Shown here: in pieces, positions 17,705-24,665 of the stretch
Layout: every line of letters starts with the position of its first letter
Numbering within the stretch: position 1 is the first letter of the stretch
From: JABWBH01 sp964526695
GTDB lineage: Bacteria; Planctomycetota; Phycisphaerae; UBA1845
Direction: 5' to 3'
Length of the DNA: 64,000 nt
NCBI GenBank assembly: GCA_964526695.1
Contig: CAZGJA010000042.1
Location: 32,643 to 96,642 of the forward strand
Notes under the pieces: model-generated
The model's database searches: none
The model's input: the letters and a program-made list of their open reading frames with translations, nothing else
What the model was told of the DNA's origin: nothing
Program-made: the position numbers and the translations under genes

Positions 17705-17742
17705 AAAAGTGCCCTTGGGGGGCTAATGGGACCCCCCAAGGG
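17705..17742 (-). terminator. Intrinsic terminator of small membrane-protein unit B
   Basis: Perfect 11-bp stem CCCTTGGGGGG/CCCCCCAAGGG, then CACTTTT on the minus strand. It is nearly the same hairpin as at 17138, showing that the whole unit was duplicated. The T-tract is weaker than in unit A. Confidence 0.75.
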
Positions 17743-17757
17743 AATTGCGTTGTCGGT

Positions 17758-17940
17758 CTACATGCAACCGTTCCAGATGGTTACTGCGAGCAGTATCCCT
17801 GTCGTAAGTCCAAGACCCGCTGTGAAGCCGGCAGCGAAAATCTTGAAGAAATTCCTGACGGCTTCCTCCACGGCGAATTGCACTTCGAGAGGCACCCGAT
17901 CTGTAGTCAAACGCTTCATGTCATCCATTATGTTTCTCAT
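17758..17940 (-). CDS. 60-residue single-span membrane protein, unit B
   Basis: MRNIMDDMKRL start, an amphipathic segment to ~residue 30 (EVQFAVEEAVRNFFKIF), then a glycine-rich membrane span (AAGFTAGLGLTTGILLAV) and a short tail NGCM. I chose the ATG at 17940, which has GGAG 6 bases upstream; starts at 17973 or 17952 would be weaker. Length equals unit A exactly although sequence identity is low, while the leader RNAs stay nearly identical. Possible small membrane toxin or membrane-stress peptide; unproven. Confidence 0.58.
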   Translation of the reverse strand: MRNIMDDMKRLTTDRVPLEVQFAVEEAVRNFFKIFAAGFTAGLGLTTGILLAVTIWNGCM

Positions 17941-17998
17941 AATACGCTCCATTTGTTTCAAGTTAATAAACAACCATCAACCGCTCATCCACCTCACA

Positions 17999-18180
17999 GA
18001 TAGGCTGCAAAATGCAGCCCATCGGCCAAGCGATGAACATGGAGCACAGACAGTGGCGTGAACGATGGTCAGGTGACCTCATGGTGCAGACCGCAACGCC
18101 CGGTCGAATGTTTGAGAGCCCGGACCGGTGAGGGGCTCATGCAAACCCACGAAGGGGTTGCTCCGTGACGCGACTCGGAG
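17999..18180 (-). ncRNA. Structured leader RNA with pseudoknot, copy B
   Basis: Same elements as copy A: hairpin CTCCG/CGGAG with the loop kept but the stem changed (18161-18180); hairpin CAACCCCUUCGUGGGUUUGC (18141-18161); pseudoknot with arms at 18133-18138/18116-18121 and 18123-18128/18100-18105; hairpin GAUGGGCUGCA-UUU-UGCAGCCUAUC (17999-18023). The last stem again has a G-U on the minus strand only. Between the core and this hairpin the sequence has drifted from copy A, so the conservation is structural and local. Confidence 0.72.
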
Positions 18181-18873
18181 GCCGGCTTCCGCCGCCCGGT
18201 CGCGGTATTTCGTTGACAAAGAGCATGCCGGCCGGCAGCGGTCCCACGGACGGCCCACGGCCCGGCCCTCCATTGTATGCACGCCTGATGGGCAAGGGTA
18301 CGCCACCGGGGCGGCGTGGCCGTCGTTTTTGGCGATCGCTGGCCGGGAATCCGTCTGAGCCGCCCGCCAAGGTCTGAATCCGGGCGCGACGGTGGACGCC
18401 AACGGAATCCTCCGGAAAGCCGCTTTGCACCGCCCCGCGGCTCCGGCTATCTCCCGGTCGTGCGAAAAAACCGCCTGGGGCCAATACGGCAATCTGGGTA
18501 GCTTTGGGTGAATGGTCACGAGTTAAGTGCGGAAGACTTTCCCTGTCCGGGCCGTCGCCCTTCCCCGCGAGCCCGGCCCGGAAGCCGGGTGCCGCCGGGC
18601 CTGGGAGCGATGCAGTCCCGTCCAATCGCGGGATTTGCCGTTGCCGTAGCGAACCCTCGGCTCGCCCGTGAAGCCGTAAGTGCCTTGCGGCAAAAGAGGT
18701 TCGGGATTCGGCCTGCGGCTCGGGACCCTGTCGGCCGTCGCTGGCCCGGAGACGAGCGAAGCGAGCCGGCGGCGGTCGATAGGGTGAGGCGCGGGCACCC
18801 CGCCTGCGGAGGGGCTCCCGGAGGCCCGAGCGTGCAGGCTTCTTGCTTCCGAGGTGCCGAGGTGGACGTCCAG
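18181..18873. other. Intergenic stretch, no gene recognised
   Basis: 690 GC-rich bases between leader copy B and the frameshifted regulator. Long frames here lack family patterns and ribosome sites. The promoter for leader copy B should lie at its left end; TTGTCA near 18214 (minus strand CTCTTTGTCAACG) is a possible -35, similar to CTCTTTGACAACC in front of copy C. Confidence 0.4.
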
Positions 18874-20273
18874 CTACGTGTCGTCTGGGGCGTTCGTGGG
18901 GCGTTTCTGAGGCGTTTGAGGCGTTTGTGAGGCGTTTAGCACGTAGTGCGTGGCCCGGCCGGTCCGACCCCGCCGGCGGAGCAGTTGGCGGGAGACGAGT
19001 TCGTCCAGGCAACGTGACGCCGTCTGCCGGGACACGCCGAGCAATTGCTGAACCTGCTGGTTGGTCACGCGCGGCTGTTGCTTGGCGAGCAGAACGACGC
19101 GAACCCGGTCGTCGGTAAGCCCCATCGCGCGTAGTTGCTCGGGCGTGAACCGATCCTTGGCGAAGACGACCTGGAAGCCGCCCGATTCCTCGGCGAAGCG
19201 TGGTTCCGGGAGGCCCTGCTCGCGACACAGCTCGCGCATCCGCGTCGTGCCCGTGCCCCAGCCTAAATAAGCTCAGCAAAGAAGAACATGCGGGCCAGCA
19301 GCGGATTCCGCGGCTGAGAGGAGTGCCGCTCCTTCAACAGGTCTGCCAACGTAATTCCTTCGGGAAGGGGGCCGGGGTTCCAGAAATCGACGCGGTCTTC
19401 TTCGACGCGGATCTGGATGTCGCCCAAGGCCGTGTAATCCCGATGGATGAGTGCGTTGATCGTGGCCTCACGCAGGGCATCGAGCGGGTACTCCCAGGTC
19501 TCGCGGCGTTGAATACCCTCGACGGTCATTGCGGTGGACTTGACTTCGGAGCGCAGCGCGAGGTAGCTGCGGAAGGCCTCCAGCACGCCATCGAGCTGCT
19601 GCCAGAGGTTGCCGGTGATCAGCCGGTCGTCCAGCGTGACTCCGTTCTTGAAGTGACCGATGTGGACCTGACCCGACGTGGCGACATGCTCCGGGTGCTT
19701 TCCGAACAACATCACCGCGGCCTTCGTGACTACGCCGTCGCGAAGCAGCCGAAGGTTTGTGAGTGCCTCCCGTGGATCATCGCTTTCGCTGAGCTTGGGG
19801 AGGCGTTTGGCGGCCAAACGGACGAACCGGCGAAACGCGTCGAGGTCGAGCGAACTGAAAGGAAGATCGGTGGGCAGCGCGTCCCACGTTTCGCCCAGTT
19901 TCGACATGAGCCGACGGCCGACCTGGTCCGGCGTCATGTCGCGGTTCGTGCTGCCGACGCGGGTCAGGTACCGGCCGCGGTACGCGGTCGGGACAGTAGT
20001 CGGCTCGACGCATAAGCACAGGACGGGCTTGCGGCCACGCAGCTCGATGCGGATGGCTGGTCGCAGGCCGAGCGCTTGAACGACCTGGTTGGCAATGCGC
20101 TGCTGCTCGGCGTCGTTGCCCGACCAGCCTACGACCTGCGCGTCATCGTTGACTCCGACATGTACCGTGCCGCCCTTGTGGTTCGCGAAGGCGGCGAGCG
20201 TTTCCAGCGCGGAGTCAGTCCAGCGCTCCTTGAACTCGACCGTTTCGCCTTCCTTCGGTTTCAAGCGGGCCAT
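18874..20273 (-). pseudogene. AlbA_2 / GHKL-ATPase transcriptional regulator, frameshifted
   Basis: The first frame (20273 to 19263) starts MARLKPKEGETVEFKERW, a Schlafen-like AlbA_2 DNA-binding domain, and runs through REATINALIHRDY, the GHKL-type ATP-binding (HATPase_c_4) signature. It stops at FFAELI. The second frame (from about 19257) continues exactly with the family motif GWGTGTTRMRELCREQGLPE, then a winged helix (QVQQLLGVSRQTASRCLDEL). One missing base near 19260 explains the break. The C-terminal end holds four copies of a short GAGGCGTTT-type repeat (18896-18937). It is either a real pseudogene, a programmed slip or a sequencing error. Confidence 0.8.
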
Positions 20274-20396
20274 ACTCGATTCTCGCTCGATCCCAGCACC
20301 GGTGCAACGAAGAGCACGCCGTGCCGAGGGAAAACGAGGTAAGCCGAATGAGCGGACTTCCGCGAGAGTCCGTCGGAGTGCATGCGATCGCGAATC

Positions 20397-20864
20397 TCAA
20401 ATCCCGATCAGAACGGCCAGAATAGCGAACGCAAGGAAAACCATGTTCGCACCTGCGATGCGGCGAGGGGGAATGTCTCGCGCAATCAGCACACCGTTGA
20501 TGACCAGGAACGCGACTGCAACCAGGTGCCACACCTGCCAAGTTCCAAAAGGTGGAAGTGGCCGGCACAATGACGCCTCGAGACCCCACCAAGACATGTC
20601 AATCGAGTCGAGGGCTGCGGCGGCGGACGAGGACGCAAAGTAAGACAGAAAGCCGAGCACGACGAACGCGATTCCGACAGCAGCGAGCGAAAGGCGTCGT
20701 CGAAGTAGGCCCCACAGCATACCGAACAGTCCGACGAGCAGGAGCCCGGAGCGCGCCAGCGCGATGTACTCCTGCTGGTTGGCGGCGGCGACCGCCAGCC
20801 AGAGCGCGATCGGCGCGACGAGAATGGCTGCGAGAAAGATGAGAACGCGGGTCACGTTGTTCAT
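20397..20864 (-). CDS. Multi-span membrane protein, last gene of E1/JAMM operon
   Basis: 155 residues with about five hydrophobic segments: VLIFLAAILVAPIALWLAV, LLLVGLFGMLWGLL, LAAVGIAFVVLGFLSYF, LVAVAFLVINGVLI and NMVFLAFAILAVLIGI. GGAGGG precedes the ATG, which overlaps the stop of the AAA+ gene (ATGA), so the protein belongs to that operon. No transport or enzyme motif is seen. It may be an immunity, export or anchoring part of the system, or a generic DUF membrane protein. Confidence 0.65.
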   Translation of the reverse strand: MNNVTRVLIFLAAILVAPIALWLAVAAANQQEYIALARSGLLLVGLFGMLWGLLRRRLSLAAVGIAFVVLGFLSYFASSSAAAALDSIDMSWWGLEASLCRPLPPFGTWQVWHLVAVAFLVINGVLIARDIPPRRIAGANMVFLAFAILAVLIGI

Positions 20865-22258
20865 TGGATCCCTCCCGGAGCGGTCGAGGGGTTCACCCCG
20901 GCGCGCGCGTTAGCATGGGGGAGTTCGATCGGGACGCAGGTGAGCGGCGGACCGGCACAAACGCGTACAGGGCTTCCGGATGCACCTGCCTCGACGAGGG
21001 CATTACCGAGAATCGCATCGATGGCGTATTCGTACGGCCGGGCACCGAAGACCTGACTCCTGGTGTGCTCCAGGATGCGAACAATCACGGCCGGTTCGAT
21101 GTACGCAACGTTGACCCCGTACTCCTGGGCAACCGCATGAACGGCAGACGCTGCGATTTCAGTCAAGGCGTTGGTGGAGAGCGGCCTAAATACGAAGAAG
21201 CGGTTGATTCGCCCGACGAGTTCTGGCGCGATGCCAGCGGCCCGGACGTGGCTACGGCAAACCTCATCTGTACGGACACTGTCATCGAAGGACTCGGTTC
21301 GAGCAAGTTCAGCGACGATGCCGTCTGAGTCCAAGTTGGCTGTGAAGATGAAGATAGCGCGCCGGCAATCGACTTCGCGCGTGCCGGTCGCAGTGCGCGA
21401 CGGACTGGAGAGTCGGCCGGCGTCCATCGCGTTCATCAGGGTCTGAAGGATGGTGGGATGCGCTTTCTCTATTTCATCGAAGAGGACGACGCGCCGGGGA
21501 TTGACTGCGAGGTCGTCAACTAGTTGCGCGCCTTCGCCGTGGCCGACATATCCCTGCGGAGCCCCAAGGAGCTGACTCCGGCGATGGGACTCGCCGTATT
21601 CTGACATGTCCAACCGGGTATACGAGTAGCCGATTTTCCGGGGATCAAGAGTCTGAATGACCTTGGACACGAGCGCGGCCGTACGAGTCTTTCCGACGCC
21701 TGTTGGCCCTGCGAACCAGCACGTGCATGGCCGGCGCGGGTCGATGCGGGCGACGTGGCGGCATACCTGTTCGGCCAACGGGCGCAGCACGTGGTCCTGA
21801 CCGAATACATGGCGGCGGAGCTCTTCCGCGAAGCGGCTGGAGTCGACATGCGGGGCACTGTGAGTTCCTGCCTGGACAGCCTGTAACTGTTGGATCGTCG
21901 ACAGATCCGTTAGCTGCGCGACTGCCGGCGCGGAGGAATCCGGTTGACCGGCGTCAGCCGGGTAGACAGGCGCAAGGTCCGAAACGATCCACTCACGCAG
22001 GGCATGGAAATGTGGAAAACGCTTCTCTCCTCTGCTCAACCATCGCCGCAACTCGCGGTTCTGTCCCGTGTAGCGCACGCCGGTCTGGACGTAAAGGATC
22101 GCCGCCCGCGATCCGGCGTCTACCTCGAACCCGACGTGCGCATGGGACGGCTGGCATCCTGGGGGCATGCACTGGTCTCGAAATCGAATACAATGCGCAG
22201 AAGCCCTCCGCTCCAGTTGAGCCCACGCGTCGTCGCTGCCGTGGATGAATTGGTGCAT
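20861..22258 (-). CDS. ClpA/ClpB D2-like AAA+ unfoldase
   Basis: 465 residues. Residues 1-140 are a unique N-terminal region. From ~145 (FAEELRRHVFGQDHVLRPLA) runs one Hsp100 D2-type AAA+ module: Walker A GPTGVGKT at 184-191, pore loop GYVGHG at 237-242, Walker B VVLFDEIEKAH at 257-267, and the Arg-containing ELVGRINRFFVFRPL, then the small C-terminal lid (FGARPYEYAIDAIL). Such rings thread proteins through the pore. The protease-docking loop of ClpA is not evident. AGGAG lies 7 bases before the ATG, 14 bases after the E1/JAMM stop. It may unfold or remodel modified targets. Confidence 0.85.
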   Translation of the reverse strand: MHQFIHGSDDAWAQLERRASAHCIRFRDQCMPPGCQPSHAHVGFEVDAGSRAAILYVQTGVRYTGQNRELRRWLSRGEKRFPHFHALREWIVSDLAPVYPADAGQPDSSAPAVAQLTDLSTIQQLQAVQAGTHSAPHVDSSRFAEELRRHVFGQDHVLRPLAEQVCRHVARIDPRRPCTCWFAGPTGVGKTRTAALVSKVIQTLDPRKIGYSYTRLDMSEYGESHRRSQLLGAPQGYVGHGEGAQLVDDLAVNPRRVVLFDEIEKAHPTILQTLMNAMDAGRLSSPSRTATGTREVDCRRAIFIFTANLDSDGIVAELARTESFDDSVRTDEVCRSHVRAAGIAPELVGRINRFFVFRPLSTNALTEIAASAVHAVAQEYGVNVAYIEPAVIVRILEHTRSQVFGARPYEYAIDAILGNALVEAGASGSPVRVCAGPPLTCVPIELPHANARAGVNPSTAPGGIQ

Positions 22259-22272
22259 GTCAAACTCCTCAA

Positions 22273-23973
22273 TCAGGGCCTGGGCGAGGGACGCATCAGA
22301 CGCGTATCTGCAAACGTGCCAGCAGCATTACGAAGGTCACCAGTACCAGAGCAGTCCGGGCACACCGGCCGGGTAGGTGATTGCCCAGCATCCGGCGCCT
22401 GTGCCAGGAACAGAGTATCCAGCATGACGAAGCTGCCTGCGTCGGCGGCGCCCGCGATCCGCCTTCCAAATGTGTTGCCGAATGTAACGTCGAAGTTCGG
22501 ATCCATTCTGATACGCAACAGGTTGCGTGAACCGAGCATGGTCACCATGTTTCCCCAGCGTGGGTGGTCCGTGCTGTGGTGCGTGACGGCAAGCAGAACA
22601 TGGCCGAGAATCGCGTTGAGCATTTCCGCGGCGAAGATGGGTGCGCCAGTTGAGCTTACCGTGTTGCGATAACCGTTCTCGTACGCCGCGTAGCGCGACG
22701 ATGTGATGCAGCGATGGCACGCAGGTGACACGCCCGGGATCGTGTACGTGACTTCCGCTCCGCGCCCTTCTACGTACTCTTGGGCACAGATGGTCGGCAG
22801 CCCGAAGTGCAGACCCAGCCGGTGCCCACGGGCGTTTGCCTCGAAGTTGTCAGTCAGGACCAGTAGAATCCACAATCGCGGAAGGCTTACCGCCCCCGTC
22901 GACTCCGCCCGCATTGGCTGGCGGAGTAGGACTTCAAACGTCTCGTCGTCAATTGCTTCGATAGGTTCGGAGACAGCCAGCGCTGCCGATGCGGGATTGA
23001 GACGTACCACATCCGCGGCCAGCGCCTCCGCCTTGGGCTTCCCGATAGCTTCGGGTTCGGCCTGCTGAGAAAAGATGTTGGCCGCAGTAACTTCGTCGGG
23101 ATCGACGAGCACTACCTCGCCATACCCCATCCGTGCGCAGTTGCGAACGAGCGAGGCTGCGCCGCCCACCCCGATCACGATGAGCCGGGTGGCGTCCAAG
23201 AGCTCCAGGTCGCAAGCAGAACCGAGCCGAGTAAGGTACTGGTCCCTCTTGGCCACGGCGTTGGCCTGGGCGGCGATCTCGTCGGTGGTAGCGGGCTGCG
23301 TAGTCACGCATTTCGGCCCAGCGCTGAGTCGCGCCCCGGGTTCCAGGGAGGCGAAGTTCCCATAGTACTTATGGCGAAGCGTCGGACGCAGTTCTCCGGG
23401 GCTTTCTTTGAGGCGTGGGAGAGTTGGAGCGGGGCTCTTCATCTCGGACGCCACGATAATGGGCTGCCGTGCGGACCCATCCGGCCCGCCATCGACAACG
23501 CGCAGCCGTCCTTTGACGATGTTGCAGCGTGAGCGATCCGTCGGGCTTGGGACCGCTGCGTACGTCAGGACCTGGAAGGCGCCGCTGTCGACCGTCGTCA
23601 TAACGATCGGGAGCCACAGCAGCTCAAGTTTCTTGAAGCACCTGAGTATCTGACCGGCATACCACTCGTCGTATCCCGACGGGCGCCGGACGCCGGCCGG
23701 ATGGCTATGCGCAAAGCCGCAGAACTCGATCCCGCTGACCTTCCATTCCTTGATGACGCGATTGAGCGACCCAATGTCCGGATCATACGCGGCGGCGCTG
23801 CACCGGCCGTTCTTATCCGCCTCGAAGCTGCAAATGTAGCCATCCGGTCCGCGTCCGAGCATGCCGCCACGTTCTGCGCGGTGCTGGCCGATGAAGGCGC
23901 GGATCTGTCCGAGCACGTTTTTTGACATCCGTAGGGTTGGGGCCGTTGTCGCATTGTTCTGATTTGTCACCAC
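22273..23973 (-). CDS. JAMM (JAB) protease fused to E1-like ThiF domain
   Basis: 566 residues. N-terminal JAB/MPN domain: E34 in RAERGGML, H89 and H91 in AHSHPAG, S99 and D102 in PSGYDE form the zinc JAMM set of deubiquitinase-like peptidases. From ~262 a ThiF/E1 Rossmann domain: RLIVIGVGGAASL, then VVLVDPDEVTAANIF (D291, N299), the adenylating core. CHRC and CPDC near the end are probable zinc pairs. The GTG at 23973 or 23970 follows AGGAGG. Fused E1-JAB proteins are known from bacterial ubiquitin-like operons. Here no ubiquitin-fold gene is near; instead a GG-repeat peptide lies upstream. Confidence 0.88.
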   Translation of the reverse strand: MVTNQNNATTAPTLRMSKNVLGQIRAFIGQHRAERGGMLGRGPDGYICSFEADKNGRCSAAAYDPDIGSLNRVIKEWKVSGIEFCGFAHSHPAGVRRPSGYDEWYAGQILRCFKKLELLWLPIVMTTVDSGAFQVLTYAAVPSPTDRSRCNIVKGRLRVVDGGPDGSARQPIIVASEMKSPAPTLPRLKESPGELRPTLRHKYYGNFASLEPGARLSAGPKCVTTQPATTDEIAAQANAVAKRDQYLTRLGSACDLELLDATRLIVIGVGGAASLVRNCARMGYGEVVLVDPDEVTAANIFSQQAEPEAIGKPKAEALAADVVRLNPASAALAVSEPIEAIDDETFEVLLRQPMRAESTGAVSLPRLWILLVLTDNFEANARGHRLGLHFGLPTICAQEYVEGRGAEVTYTIPGVSPACHRCITSSRYAAYENGYRNTVSSTGAPIFAAEMLNAILGHVLLAVTHHSTDHPRWGNMVTMLGSRNLLRIRMDPNFDVTFGNTFGRRIAGAADAGSFVMLDTLFLAQAPDAGQSPTRPVCPDCSGTGDLRNAAGTFADTRLMRPSPRP

Positions 23974-23985
23974 AATCCTCCTCGG

Positions 23986-24288
23986 CTACCAAGAGCCGGT
24001 CTTGATGTACTTGACGGTATGCCGGGACCACGACTCCGCGATGGTTCGAGCCTCTCGCAGGGTTCTGGGCGGCGGTTCGTAGCAGATATGCGGTCTGCCA
24101 AAACACCCCAGCCCGTATCGATGCGTGGAGTGGCCATCCGTCGCTCGGCCGGCCGGATATGAAGGCTGTTTATCGATGTATATCCGGATCGTTCCGTCGG
24201 TCTGCTCCACGAGCGAGAAGTGGAACGACGTGGTCGGGCTCGCGTACACGTCGTACCAAAAGCTGTCGATCTTCCTCCGATCTGCCAT
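23986..24288 (-). CDS. Small protein, possible divergent E2-like (UBC fold) partner
   Basis: 100 residues. AGGAGG sits 6 bases before the ATG at 24288 (the ATG at 24294 directly abuts it). The first 45 residues read as a beta meander (WYDVYASPTTSFHFSLVEQ, TIRIYIDKQPSYP), followed by HRYGLGCFGRPHICYEPPP, then a helix LREARTIAESWSRHTVKYI and end TGSW. Bacterial E2-like proteins show a meander, YP, a His and a Cys in H-x-C context, and a closing helix ending near TG-W. Cys69 would be the thioester residue. The match is by pattern only. Position just before E1/JAMM supports it. Confidence 0.5.
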   Translation of the reverse strand: MADRRKIDSFWYDVYASPTTSFHFSLVEQTDGTIRIYIDKQPSYPAGRATDGHSTHRYGLGCFGRPHICYEPPPRTLREARTIAESWSRHTVKYIKTGSW

Positions 24289-24321
24289 GGTCATCCTCCT
24301 GTTCCGATGAGAGGCACAAAG

Positions 24322-24354
24322 GCCCCCGGCGGCGCGGGCGGCGCCGTCGGGGGC
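24322..24354 (-). terminator. Strong GC hairpin between precursor and enzyme genes (attenuator candidate)
   Basis: On the minus strand, GCCCCCG-A-CGGCGC pairs with GCGCCG-C-CGGGGGC around a CGCCC loop, followed by CTTTGTG. It stands 11 bases after the GG-repeat peptide stop. The T run is short, so partial termination is likely, a common way for precursor-peptide operons to make more precursor than enzyme. Confidence 0.6.
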
Positions 24355-24365
24355 TGAAGTTGGGA

Positions 24366-24518
24366 CTAGCGGAAGCCGCCTGGCGGCAGCTCCTCATCGC
24401 CCCGGAATCCACCGGCCGGGAGTTCCTCGTCCCCGCGGAATCCGCCGGGCGGGAGCTCCTCGTCCCCACGGAACCCTCCGACGGGGAGCGATGCTTCGAA
24501 ATCGTAGATCGCCTTCAC
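24366..24518 (-). CDS. 50-residue Gly-Gly repeat peptide (precursor candidate)
   Basis: Starts GTG with GGAGG 6 bases upstream. The peptide is MKAIYDFEASLPVGG, then FRGDEELPPGG, FRGDEELPAGG, FRGDEELPPGG, then FR. Repeats are 33 bases, and differences between copies are mostly synonymous (GAG/GAA, GAC/GAT, GGG/GGC), so the protein sequence is selected. Each unit ends in Gly-Gly like processed ubiquitin. With a JAMM protease, E1 domain and E2-like protein encoded directly downstream, the likely reading is a head-to-tail precursor cut after GG. A RiPP precursor with repeated cores is the alternative. The GTG overlaps the stop of the 27-residue ORF. Confidence 0.72.
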   Translation of the reverse strand: MKAIYDFEASLPVGGFRGDEELPPGGFRGDEELPAGGFRGDEELPPGGFR

Positions 24519-24598
24519 GATCCACCTCCAATCTCAAACTGTTGGAAGACCCGTGCTTCACTCGGAGCCGAAGCACCTGGCTCACCATCGGGACGCAT
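24515..24598 (-). CDS. 27-residue ORF coupled to the GG-repeat peptide
   Basis: ATG at 24598 with GGAGG five bases upstream. The peptide starts MRPDGEPGASAPSEARVF and ends QQFEIGGGS. Its TGA overlaps the GTG of the next gene (GTGA), so ribosomes would pass on directly. It may be a second small substrate, since it too carries GG near its end, or a leader peptide that sets translation of the precursor. Confidence 0.5.
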   Translation of the reverse strand: MRPDGEPGASAPSEARVFQQFEIGGGS

Positions 24599-24665
24599 GG
24601 TAACCTCCGCTCCCATCATGTACAAGGCTCTCTACCGTACCAGTAGAAAATAGCGACAACAAATC
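24599..24665. promoter_or_regulatory. Divergent promoter region of the E1/JAMM and transporter operons
   Basis: Only 67 bases separate the outermost starts. On the minus strand TTGTTG, 17 bases, TACGGT could serve as -35/-10. On the plus strand TTGTAA (24675), 15 bases, TATGGA is possible and would favour a downstream start for the plus-strand gene. The AT content is locally higher than in the flanks. Assignment is tentative. Confidence 0.35.

Noticed and set aside
18137..19279. Long minus-strand frame of 380 codons
   Set aside because: It overlaps RNA copy B and the recognisable C-terminal domain of the frameshifted regulator in another frame; Arg/Pro-rich without motifs.
24394..24588. Alternative minus-strand frame of 64 codons over the precursor region
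   Set aside because: Arg-rich, no ribosome site at its start; the GG-repeat frame has a strong site, repeat units and synonymous differences.
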